Source of the DNA: Spinellus fusiger
Lineage: Eukaryota; Mucoromycota; Mucoromycetes; Mucorales; Phycomycetaceae
Length of the DNA stretch: 64,000 nucleotides
NCBI GenBank assembly: GCA_025094145.1
Contig: JALLLS010000008.1
Span: 372,001 to 436,000 of the forward strand
Reading direction: 5' to 3'
The notes below the pieces were generated by a model, which was not told where the DNA came from, searched no databases, and saw nothing but the letters and a program-made list of their open reading frames with translations. Positions 22,543 through 36,605 of this stretch are shown piece after piece. Every line of letters begins with the position of its first letter. Position 1 is the stretch's first letter. A program made the position numbers and the translations under genes.

Positions 22543-23920
22543 CAGTGTCACGACAAAAATCTAAAATATTTTTTACATTCCGATATGATTCTTGTTTATG
22601 GAAATACTCATTCTTTGTCATAAAAACACACATTAAACACACAGTAGAGACTTGAAAATTGGATAAAGTATAAAGAAGGTCATCAAGATAATATATACAG
22701 ATTTATTAGGTGAAAACCCTTAGTATTTGGTGTTTCCACCCTTGGCCTCTATAACAGCCCTATATCTCCGATGCATGCTGTCGATGAGGGCGTTGGTGAT
22801 AGTCTTGGGTATTTTTCCCACTCTTGCACCAGGAGAGCCTTCAGATCCTGGAGGGTGCTCCTTAGGGTCATCTTCTTTCTGACTGCTCTCTCGAGCTCCT
22901 CCCAAAGATGCTCAATTGGGTTCAGGTCATGGCTTTGAGAGGGCCACCCCTCCATCGTGACTATGTCCCTCTCATCCTTCCATTTCCTAGTCTCCTTACT
23001 AGTATGGCACCTAGCATTGTCCTCTTGAAGAACATAGCCTACCACTGGATCCAGTGCCTTAAGACGAGCCAGCTCGGGGCAATAGGCCGTTTCTAAAATA
23101 CTGGTGTATTTGGCACTATTGATGGATCCTTCCACCACAGCAAGTCTACTAACACCTTCACCAGAAAAGGAACCCCACACCATCACCCCACCACCACCAA
23201 ACTTCATGGTAGGCTTCACATTCTTTGGGAGCAGTCCCTTCTTTTTTCTGCGCACTACTCTGTTGCGACGGTTGTTGCTCATTAGCTGGAACTTGGACTC
23301 ATCGGACCAGATGACTGCCTTCCAGTCTTCCTCAGTTCAGTGAAAGTGGACTTTGGCCTAGGCAAGCCCTAACTTCTTGTGCTTATTGTTAAGAGAAAGT
23401 TTTATGATTACTCTTTAAGAAAACGGGTCAATCTTCTTCATTATTTTTCTAAAAAAAAATTATAGACACTTATTGTTTATAGACACTTTGATGGTCATCT
23501 GCTTGCAAAGTTGATCTATTATCTGAAATGAATCCCTTTCCATCTCGCATACAAACTTCTTTCTTGTCCCTTTCCGTCAGAAAATACTTGCGCTTAAAGC
23601 TCCTCCCTGCTTTGAAACAGTCAGTTTCCCTGTATCTCTTCATAATGAGGCTGACAGCAGAATTACTGATGCCAAACAGGGCTGCAATCTTCACTTGGCT
23701 GCTGCCATGTTGAGTGGCCTCGTGAACAATGAGTTGACGACTTTACTCGTCTATATTTTTCTTCTTTTTTCAAATAGGCTTGGTGGTTTGTTCAGTAGTG
23801 TTAGACATAATAGATGTTATAGCGGAAAAAGAAGAAATGAGGAATGTGTAAAAAAAAATGAATCTTTTGACCAAAAGAGGCCGGAAAAAAAAACTTTTAT
23901 TATCATTTTGCTTGACACTG
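22543..23920 (-). mobile_element. Tc1/mariner element, family A, copy 1, at the end of the 4-kb repeat
   Basis: TA (22541-22542) precedes CAGTGTCACGACAAAAATC, and the other end CTTGACACTG (to 23920) is followed by TA, so TIRs begin CAGTGTCA on both sides; length 1378 bp. The minus strand carries transposase pieces: an N-terminal HTH part (KIAALFGISNSAVSLIMKRY, 23694-23470) and the DDE part (23282-22749) with VMVWGSFSGEG, LQEDNARCH and [13 protein letters not shown], so the second D and the final E persist. A stop soon after the initiator region (TKPI then TGA) and frame breaks make it a pseudogene. The same family recurs at 46943-48303. Confidence 0.88.
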
Positions 23921-23939
23921 TAGACACTACCTTTCTTTC

Positions 23940-25207
23940 TTTCATAACACTTCTTTGCTTATAATGTCTAACTCATCCAACACTTTGAACATCTTCATTA
24001 AGAACCCCAAGATTTATGGGAAATATACAAGCCTTGAGACTCGTTCAGCCATTCTCCATGAAGTGCTGAACATGAACACCACCTAAGCCGAGGCATCTCG
24101 TATGTTCAATGTTCCTCGCAACACTGTAGGAGATATTGTGAGACACTTCAAGAAGACAGGCATATTAGTGTCTTCTCCCAAGAGTGGCTGACGAAAAAGT
24201 TGGACGACAGAGCCCTCCGAGGGTTGAGAAGAACAGTGGTCAGTGATTCCCATTAGACCAAGGAAGCCATCATGGCAGACATGGTCATTAAGGTATCAGA
24301 CAAGACTCTGAAGAGGTACCTTGATGAAATGGGTTTCCACTCTTTCAGTCCATTGGTGAGGCCTCTTCTCACCTAGAAACATAGGGAGGTAAGGCTCCAG
24401 TGAGCCCATGAGCACGTTGATTAGACCCATGAGCAGTGGCAAAGGTTCGTCTGGTCCGATGAGTTCAGGGTAGAACTGATTAGCTATGACAGGGGCTCAA
24501 AAGTCACCAGGCAATGTGGCAAGGCCTCTGATCCCAAGAATGTCCTAGAAATAAAGAGGTTTGGAGGTGATGGAGTGATAGTATAGGTCTGTTTCAGTGG
24601 GGAGGATGTTCGGAGATGGATCGTAGTGGAGGGTAAGATAAACTCCGACAAGTACATCAATGTCTTGGGAGATGTCTACTTTCATGAACTCGAGTATCTC
24701 TCTCATGAAACCTGAAGTTAGTTACCACCTACAGGAAGACAATGCTAGACCCCATACAAGCAAGGAAACTCGTGAATGGAAGGTAGCAAAGAGTGTGGAA
24801 ACTCTTCCTTACTGGCCCTCACAAAGTCCCGATCTCAATCCAATTGAGCATCTATGAGCCCACCTCAATAAAATTATCAGGAAGGACAGGAGGGTATATT
24901 TCACCAAGGAAAGGTTGGAGGTGGTCCTGATGCTGGAATGGGGTAGAATATCGAAGGAAGTGACAGACACCCTCATTGTCAGCATGGGGCGGAGATGCCA
25001 GGCCGTCACTAATGCCAAGGGTGGCTACAGTGGTTATTAATAAAACTTATTTTATGTATTTTAAATACTCTTCTATGCATCTATTGAAAGTTTTGTGTCT
25101 ATAGCTAATGAATTCATGAAGTTATAACACCATTAAGATAAAGTATGAATCCAAAAAAGGAAATCTGTATTTGAAATGGTCGATTACATTTGTTTGATCA
25201 CTTTACA
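23940..25207 (+). mobile_element. Tc1/mariner element, family B, copy 1, degenerate
   Basis: Transposase starts near ATG 23964 (MSNSSNTLNIFIKNPK), with an HTH piece (EASRMFNVPRNTVGDIVRHF) and DDE pieces [22 protein letters not shown] and [10 protein letters not shown], the last followed by a stop in place of the usual Trp. Several internal stops show it is inactive. The right end is about 25207 (GATCACTTTACA), which aligns with ends of the copies at 43354 and 49380 (GTCACTTTATA). The left end is not clear because it abuts the family A copy. Confidence 0.78.
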
Positions 25208-25959
25208 TATTTTTTATAAGCTATACAAATCTATATTATACGGCACTGTCGTCTTTGATCTTATGTATCAAAGGAAATCCCGACAGTTAAACGTGCAGTA
25301 GAAGTATTCTCTTTATTTATTCAATTGAGTACTTCTTTTATACTATTTCTACGCACTACTTCTGCTAACTTATGATATAATAATTGCATCTTCAGGAAGA
25401 GCTATCCTTTAGTCTGATTTCAACTGTTCACCTTTCTTTTTCCAGTTGGCTTCTTCACTAAAGATGTCATTATCCATAAAAGGAAGGTGACATCACTACA
25501 ACACTGTTCTCATTGTAAGTTTCAGGGGAGAAGAAATCTTCACATCTATAAAATTATATAAAAGAAAGACTGTTTAAATCTCTGATTAAGAATTTAAGCC
25601 TATCATCATGCTGTAGTTAGAGGTAATATAATATATATGAATGCTCTCATTAAATGCACAAGGTAGAGATACCAGACTGCAGTGTATGAAAAAAAGACCC
25701 ATAAACCACTAGTTACTTTATAATATAACTAACCTTACTATTATAAAACAATCTTTACGTATTGATTCTTTTATTTTATAATTATATCGTTTTTATTTCT
25801 GGTCATAAACATGTAAAAGCAGACCATACAATTTTTTTATATTCATCCCAAGTTTAAAACATTTACAATAGTTATAGGTTCCCAGTGTAGACCTTGAAGA
25901 TTTAAAGAAAGGAAATGATTTTAAAATAATGTTAATTAGTCCAACTCTTCTTGCTCTTT
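25208..25959. other. AT-rich spacer, no gene seen
   Basis: This is the 3' side of HSP78. It has poly-T/A tracts and no supportable frame, RNA gene or repeat. Confidence 0.5.
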
Positions 25960-28900
25960 TCATTGCTGCTCTTCACTAGAAACAGATGCATTGGGAGTAT
26001 GATTGCGCTGAACATTAAGATGACTCTCTCCTGAAGATAGTTTCTCCACAGAAACATTGACTGTCTCTCCTGAACGCACTCCACCATCAATCAGATAACG
26101 AGCAAGTGGATTTAATAGACTCTTCTGAAGAAGACGGTTCAATGGACGAGCCCCATAGGCAGGATCATAGCCATGTTCACCAAGCCATTCCCTTGCTGCC
26201 TTGTCTACATTCAATTGAATTCGATGTTCTCCAGTACGATGCTCTATTTCTTTGATACGGACATCCACAATATCACGAAGAGCAGTCTGAGAGAGTCGAT
26301 TGAATACAACCTAGGATGGATAAGTAACTACACAATTACAATATACATTTACCATATCATCGATGCGGTTAATAAACTCTGGTGAAAAGGCACGATGAAC
26401 TGCATTCATAACACTATCATGTGCTGCTGCACTCACAGTATCATGACTAGCATCAGATACAAGAGCATCTGCCCCCAGATTAGATGTCATAATAATAATA
26501 GTGTTCTTGAAATCGATCTTTCTTCCCTTGCCTTGCTCACACATTCATTAGAGAAGCGTTAATATATTTTTTCTTCATGCATCAAGAAACACTTACTGTC
26601 TGTAAGAATACCATCATCCAAGACTTGAAGCAGTAAATTAGATACTAACCATACACATACAAACAAAAGATCAGTGCCATGACTATTTATCTTCTCCACA
26701 TTACCATCCTTATGTGCCTTTTCAATTTCATCCAAAAGAACAACGGCATAGGGTCTTCTTCTTATTGCCTCTGTTAACTCTCCCCCTTCTTCATGGCCCA
26801 CATAGCCAGGAGGAGAACCAATTAAACGACTTACAGAGAACTTCTCCATGTATTCTGACATATCCACACGCACAATTGCATTCTCAGTATCAAACAAGAA
26901 CTTTGCTATTGTCTTGCATAGTTCTGTCTTGCCTACACCAGTAGGCCCAAGAAACAGAAAAGATGCCATGGGTCTTGATGGATTCTGAAGGCCTGCACGG
27001 CTCAACCGTATAGCATCAGCCACTCTTTCAATTGCCTCTGTCTGACCCACCACCCGTTCTCCTAATATATTCTCCATCTTGAGAAGCTTTTCTTTCTCGC
27101 CTTTCATCAGACTACGCACAGGAATTCCTGTTCTCAGTGATACTATATGAGCAATAGCATCCGGAGTAACTCTTTCATTCAAGAAGAAATGATGCTCTGT
27201 GTCTCCTTCGGACTCTGTCTCTTTAGAAAGCTTCTTTTCCAGTCCAGGAATCACACCGTACTGCAACTCAGAAGCTTGTTGGTAATTTCCTGATCTCTGA
27301 GCTATTTCGAGTTTCCCCCGTGCTTCTTCGAGCTCTTTCTTGAGGAATTTACTAGACGCCAATGCCTGACGCTCCACACTCCACAGCTTACACAGCCGTT
27401 CATTTTCTTTCTCCTTGCTTTCCAATTCATTTTCCAATTTTTTTCGACGTTCTACTGAGATCAGGTCTGTCTCTTTACGCAGTGACTCTAATTCAATAGA
27501 GAGGGTCATGATCTGATGTTCAATGTTTTCAATTGCCTCGGGCTTGCTCTCTTGCTGTAATCTTAGTTTTGAGCATGCTTCATCAACAAGATCAATGGCC
27601 TTGTCAGGTAAGTAGCGATCTGTGATATAGCGATGGGACTGAACAGCAGCAGAGACAAGAGCAGCATCAGCAATACTCACACCATGATGGACTTCATAGC
27701 GTCCCTTGAGCCCTCTCAAGATAGAAATGGTGTCTTTGACCGTAGGTTCTTCTACTTGGATGGCTTGGAAGCGACGAGCAAGGGCTGGATCCTTTAGAAT
27801 GTATTTTGTGTATTCATCAGTGGTGGTGGCACCCACACAGCGCAATTGGCCGCGTGCCAATGCGGGTTTAAGAAGGTTGCCTGCGTCCATGGTGCCCTCT
27901 GATTTTCCAAGGCCTAGTAAGTTGTGGATTTCGTCAATGAAAAGGAGAGTGTTGCCATTATCGTCGGTGACTTGTTTGAGAACAGCCTTGAGACGATCCT
28001 CGAATTCACCACTGAATTAGGAATACAGCATAGATAGAAAGAAAAAGAGAAAGTAAGAATGAGCTTTTAATGTGATGATTGTGGAGGATGATAAAATACC
28101 GAAACTTGGCACCAGCAATAAGGCTCTAAACAGATCATTAATAGATGATTTCTAATAATAGAGCGACTTACACCTAGATCCAGAGCAAATACTTTTTTTC
28201 CTTGGATAGATTCAGGTACTTCATTGGCTACAATGCGCTGGGCAATTCCCTTGATATAGGAAGAGGCATACAGGTGAGTTTATCTCTTAATAGAATGGTT
28301 CATGAAGTACCTACCTCTGCAATAGCAGTCTTACCCACTCTTTATGGTGTATAGATTGAATTGAGGGTAAGAAGTAGGCCTCATTCTCTCTTTCATTTTA
28401 CAGAAGAGTTGAATCCTTACCCTGCTTCTCCTATCAGTACCGGGTTGTTTTTTGTACGTCTTGCTAGTCTAATTAATGACAGATACAATGATTATGTTAT
28501 ACTGGTGCATTAGTGTATCTCCTATTGAATGTCTGACTGGATTTCTTTTTTTTTCTTTTTTCTTTTTTTCTTTTTTTCAATGTGCATAAGAATGGCTTAC
28601 ACTATAGAACATATAAGCCAACTCATCTTTATCTTTTTATCCTAATTACCTTCAAGATTACGTCTTATCTCATTGTCTCTCCCAACCACAGGATCTATTT
28701 TTTTATTTTATTTTTATTTTTTTTAAAATAAAAAAGTATTGTTTGTTGGTGTTATCCTCTTAGCACAAGCATTTTTACTTTTACTTTTTTTATGCCCGCT
28801 ATTACTGACACTCCGCTCCTGTCATTTTCTATGCTCCCACACACTTCTTTCCACTAAAAATAGACTATGCTTACCCAGTTTTCCTTCTTTTGCCATGGCA

Positions 28901-29289
28901 GTCAAGTCAACACCCTATGTATACTTTAATATTAGGTAATGAAGAAGTAGTCACATCGAAAAAAGAAACAATTACATAGAGTTCAAACGGTGTTTTGGTA
29001 TCCTGTCCTTGTGCATTTGGATTCATACGCATTCCACCTTTCTGCTGATATTTGCCTAATCCCACCCACCCACCATACATCACCCTTGTTTATTTATCTA
29101 TTCATTCTCTCTGTGTGTATTTATATATATATATATATATCTTTGATTACCATGAGAAGAATGAAAAGAGCGTGGACAAATAAGCTGTCGTTGGAGATAG
29201 GGAAATTGCTCCACAGTGACTGCAGGTAGACCAAGACGAGTCACATTTGTACGCACAGCAGAGAGAACAGACCCAGAACGACATACCAT
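25960..29289 (-). CDS. HSP78: Mitochondrial Hsp100/ClpB disaggregase (Hsp78 type), multi-exon
   Basis: AAA+ chaperone that, with mitochondrial Hsp70, resolubilises aggregated matrix proteins. Exon 1 (ATG 29289-29287) encodes a presequence rich in Arg/Ser ([20 protein letters not shown]). Then [20 protein letters not shown] and [15 protein letters not shown] lead straight into the first nucleotide-binding domain, without the ClpB N-domain, as expected for Hsp78. First domain: [15 protein letters not shown] (split by introns), [42 protein letters not shown] coiled-coil middle domain (about 27550-27250) follows. Second domain: [56 protein letters not shown], and C-terminal [10 protein letters not shown]. 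Introns are short; the exon junctions near 26545-26700 are approximate. Stop is TGA at 25960-25962. It shares its upstream spacer with GUF1. Confidence 0.92.
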
Positions 29290-29566
29290 TCCACTGCGCT
29301 TCGAGATATTCAAAGAAATACGAAACATGTTTAATGATAAATTCCTTGATAATAATAATAATAATAAAAGAAGAAAGAAATTCAATTGTGTCTGTTCTTT
29401 CTCCACTCAAAAAAAAGAAAGAGAGAGAAAGAGAGAGAAAAGAAGACTCGTCAAAACAGCAGTCACAGAGCAGTACCCTTTTCCAAGTTTGGAATGGAGT
29501 CTGATCTTCAGATTGCTTGAAAGGCAACAACAACAAAAAGGGACTAACGCCCCTTTTGTAGTTGTT
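29290..29566. promoter_or_regulatory. Divergent HSP78/GUF1 intergenic promoter
   Basis: Only 277 bp separate the two ATGs. The spacer holds a GA-rich run (about 29405-29445), an (AAT)n tract and CCCCT at 29550-29554 (a stress-response-element core in yeasts). No canonical nGAAnnTTCn heat-shock array was found; GATATTCAAAGAAATACGAAA at about 29303 is a loose candidate. Co-regulation is an inference from layout. Confidence 0.5.
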
Positions 29567-33165
<3,599 letters not shown>

Positions 33166-33339
33166 ATGGAAAAGGAGAGGGAAGGACGCCACACCTTGCC
33201 AACATGAAGAATCATTTGATGACTGTGAGACCCACTCAATATGTTTGTTTATTTGTTGGTAGGGTATATATTCCAACACAACAGCAGAGAAAAAGTAACT
33301 AAGACGAAAAGACACCCTCAAGGGCCATGAGAATAATAA

Positions 33340-33545
33340 AAAGTAATAATAGTAAGAGTGGTAATAATAAGAACAATAGAAATAATAAGAACAATAGAAA
33401 TAATAAGAACAATAGAAATAATAAGAACAATAGTAATAAGTGGTAATAAGTAGTAATAAGTAGTAATAAGTAGTAATAAGTGGTAATAAGTGGTAACAAG
33501 TGATAAGTAGTAACAAGTGATAAGTGGTAACAAGTGATAAGTGGT
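33340..33545. repeat. Two adjoining minisatellites between GUF1 and the next gene
   Basis: Units AAGAACAATAGAAATAAT (about five) pass into TAAGTAGTAA/TAAGTGGTAA units (about twelve). The tract lies in the 3' intergenic region between GUF1 (+) and the minus-strand gene at 33833-34939. Confidence 0.9.
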
Positions 33546-33832
33546 AATAAGAACAAAGGTAGCCGTAGTAAGGTTGGAAAATCATACAATAAGAAGCGTG
33601 GGCGATAAGAGTCTACAGCATTCAGGAGCGGAGACAAAACCAAAGGAAAGACAATAGACCCAAAAGTGGGTATGTTCATCTCTACTGCTCTTCATTCTCA
33701 TGATTCATTCTCCGATATCCTTCATGAACAAAGAAGTGGGTGTGGGTGTAGAGTCAATAAGACATAAGATCAGCTTTCTCTCTCTTTTTTTTTCTTTTTT
33801 TCTTTTCTTTTGATAATCCCATCGCTTAGTAT

Positions 33833-34939
33833 TTAGGCCAATCCCTTGGGTGTTAGGGTGAATTTGAGTGTACTAGCACGACGCCCTGAGATAAGATCCT
33901 CGAGAATCTGCTGCCGACGGTCTTTTTCTTTTTCCTGCCAGGTCTTTGGACTTTCAACTTCCTTGATAGGACTATCGTAGGGTTGTACATTGTAAGTCTT
34001 GATCTTTCGGAGGGGTGTGGATTTGCTGCCAGGGTATCCCCGACCTGGAGTAGGTAAGGCCGCTGCTGCTGCTGCTGCTGAGAGGGAGGACGAGGAGAAG
34101 GAGGAGCAGGAGTTGCGGTTGGCTTCACTGACCAAATAGTCGCTAGATGTAAATGCCGGCAAAACATCTTCCACGACTGTCATGGTGCTCATGGTGCTCA
34201 TAGTACTTCTAGTGCTCATAGTGCTTGTTGTGCTCATGGTGCTCATAGTGCTACTGCTGGTGCTACTGCGCATGGTATAGCTATGACTGCTATTAGAGGC
34301 CATTGTCCCAGAAGAGTGGTTGTTGGCCATAGTGTGGTGGTGGCGCTGGTTGGAGGAGGGGGTGGTGGACGGTGGTTGGAGGTGTTGGCGAAGTAGGTCT
34401 GTGGAGGAACACGAGTGACGGCGCAATGAGGATCGCTGTTCGTATTTGTTTTGATATGCACTCTCGTCAAATGTATCTGCGGTATCGTCATACTCTTCAT
34501 AGTCATTTACCACTACTTTTGGAGAGGTATGAGAAGCATGGGTGGTTGGCTGTTTTGCAACACGTGGTGTTCTGCTGGGTGCAGTGGGGATGGATCCATG
34601 TGATTGGGGAGTAGAAGATGTGCGTGGTGCAGGTGAGATCGAATTTAACTTTTTAGGAAACAATGAAGCCTCAGGTAATCCATGCACAGAGATAGGAGAA
34701 TGTGAGTGTGTGTGTTCCAGACTGTGGCTGTGACCTTCAAAGTGAGACCGCACAGGAGACACAAGAGAATAGAGACTGCTGGTGTGATGGAGAATAGGAG
34801 AGGAAATAGGCAGAGGAGGTGCGTTGTTTTTGCGCTGGAGTGTGGGCATAATATGTGCAGGTGGATGAGAGAACATCTTCTTCAGTTTGTGTGTGCGCCG
34901 ATGGCTGCTGTTGTTGTTGGCCTCCATTGACACTAGCAT
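33833..34939 (-). CDS. Unrecognised Ser/Thr/His-rich protein, single exon
   Basis: An uninterrupted 368-codon frame begins at ATG 34939 (MLVSMEANNNSSHRRTHKLK) and ends with TAA at 33833-33835. The body is low in complexity: His/Ser stretches, a Met-Ser-Thr repeat (TMSTMSTTSTMSTRSTMS), an Ala run and a Pro/Ser-rich part. Better-ordered pieces are VVVNDYEEYDDTADTFDES in the middle and, at the C-terminus, TPLRKIKTYNVQPYDSPIKE followed by EKEKDRRQQILEDLISGRR, likely a short linear motif plus helix. This resembles a disordered regulatory or scaffold protein, but I cannot assign a family. The open frame over more than 1 kb in AT-rich DNA supports coding. Confidence 0.6.
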   Translation of the reverse strand: MLVSMEANNNSSHRRTHKLKKMFSHPPAHIMPTLQRKNNAPPLPISSPILHHTSSLYSLVSPVRSHFEGHSHSLEHTHSHSPISVHGLPEASLFPKKLNSISPAPRTSSTPQSHGSIPTAPSRTPRVAKQPTTHASHTSPKVVVNDYEEYDDTADTFDESAYQNKYEQRSSLRRHSCSSTDLLRQHLQPPSTTPSSNQRHHHTMANNHSSGTMASNSSHSYTMRSSTSSSTMSTMSTTSTMSTRSTMSTMSTMTVVEDVLPAFTSSDYLVSEANRNSCSSFSSSSLSAAAAAAALPTPGRGYPGSKSTPLRKIKTYNVQPYDSPIKEVESPKTWQEKEKDRRQQILEDLISGRRASTLKFTLTPKGLA

Positions 34940-35724
34940 GCCTTGATATATGAAGAAACGGAGGAAATGGAGAAAGTTGAAGAGATTGAAGGAGAAAGAG
35001 AAAGGCAAAGACGGCAAGGAGGTGTTTCTGTTTGCCAACTTATATCCTTGGATTCATAAGGACTGCTTTTTTCCTGTCTTCTCCACCCATTTTATGGCGT
35101 ATATTTTAAGTTTGTCATGGGCAAAGTGACAGCTTAAAAAACAAAAAATAATAATAATAATAATACGTAATTTATTAAATTTCTGATCTTTTGCTTCCAA
35201 TCCTCTTCTTTTGTTACCAATACTTGGCTGCCTGTCTTGTTATAGAAGTGATTTATATTGGTCATTAGGCTGAGCTGACCTGAAAGGAAGTTGCACGCGA
35301 GTTGAGTGCTACTTTCTGTGATCTGTTGTGTCACCTGACTGTACAAAATGGATAAATGACCAAACAGTAAGAAAAAAAAAAAAATTAGTAATAATTAAAT
35401 ACTAAATAAATAAATAAACATCAAATAACTATCAGGCCTTGTAGTGAAATAAAAATAAAAGACTACTTGAGACTGGCTAAATATAGATTCTACATTTGGT
35501 CCCTTTCCATGGCCCAACAGCAGAACAGAGGGATTGGCATGGCAACAAGTGAAGAATTGATCATTGTTATTGTTCACTTTATTCTAAACTACACTTTATA
35601 CATAAAATAAATAAATATAAATATAAATATAAATATAAATAAAAAAAAGACAGTGATTGAATCACACATTCCACGCGAATAACGCATTTTATTATGTAGT
35701 AGCGTAAACATAATAGTGAACTCT
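34940..35724. other. Promoter and 3' region, no gene seen
   Basis: AT-rich spacer with (TAA)n near 35146-35165, an AAATATAAATATAAAT run near 35610-35640 and no supportable frame. Confidence 0.5.
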
Positions 35725-36480
35725 CTACAGACGACGACCACGACGACCACCCTTTCTACGGGTGCTGTCGGTGGGGATGGGGGTCACATCTTCAATACGA
35801 CCAATTCTCAAACCAGAACGGGCCAAAGCACGGAGAGCACTCTGTCCACCGGGACCAGGGGTCTTGGTGCCAGTACCACCAGTGGCTCTGAGCTTAACGT
35901 GGACGGCAGTGATACCGACTTCTTTGCACTTGGCAGCCACATCCTGGGCAGCCAACATGGCAGCGTAAGGAGAAGACTCATCACGATCAGCCTTGACCTT
36001 CATACCACCAGTCACACGGGCAATGGTTTCACGGCCAGAAAGATCGGTAACGTGGACAAAGGTGTCATTGAAGGAGGCAAAGATGTGGGCAACACCAAAG
36101 ACGAGTTCGCCTTCACGGACCTGGGGACCAAGAGTGACGTTCTCAACGGGGGCCTTTTTGACAGCAGCACGCTTAGACTATAGACACAAAGGGAAGGGTG
36201 GATAAGTGAGTCTGTTTTACAGTAGTAGTGTGGTGTAGAGTAGAGTAGAGTAGAGTAGTATCTGCTGTAGTGTGATGAAGGAAGAGGGTGTCTGCTACAC
36301 TCTAGAATGAATTCGTTCATTCATTCATTCATTCATCCACCCATCCATCTATCCACCCATCCATCTATCCATCTATCCATCCATCCATCCATTCGTCTTT
36401 TCTGCTTTAAAATATCATGGCATAGACGCACTCTACCCTTCTACAAGACACTCATAGGTGGATGCACCCATCCTTACCAT
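35725..36480 (-). CDS. RPS14: 40S ribosomal protein S14 (uS11), 2 exons
   Basis: Small-subunit protein uS11. Exon 2 (36177-35725) encodes [19 protein letters not shown] through [60 protein letters not shown] and the basic end [14 protein letters not shown]. Exon 1 is only the ATG (36480-36478), immediately followed by GTAAGG; a 300-bp intron ends in TATAG. This phase-0 junction gives M-SKRAAVKK and a 151-residue protein, the normal eukaryotic length. Local base composition is more GC-rich than the surroundings, as expected for a highly expressed gene. The window shows no second candidate start. Confidence 0.95.
36307..36392. repeat. (ATTC)n/(ATCC)n microsatellite inside the RPS14 intron
   Basis: ATTC units pass into ATCC/ATCT units within the only RPS14 intron, accounting for part of its unusual length (300 bp against about 50-70 bp for neighbours). 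Confidence 0.9.
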
Positions 36481-36605
36481 GGTGGTTCAAATAGATGAAG
36501 AGAGGGATTACCTTGAGCCTCGATGCAGCTACTTCTTTGTTCCATTGCACCCACAGTCCAATAATGTGACTTGTTTATTAGTTACAGAGACACTATAGAA
36601 TTGAT

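Noticed and set aside
26714..26944. Plus-strand frame within HSP78
   Set aside because: Antisense shadow of the second AAA+ domain, which is clearly coded on the minus strand.
33340..33545. Regularly repeated units as a possible CRISPR-like array
   Set aside because: Units are directly adjacent with no unique spacers, and the DNA is eukaryotic.
35716..36183. 155-codon plus-strand frame across RPS14
   Set aside because: Antisense shadow of RPS14, whose identity is certain.
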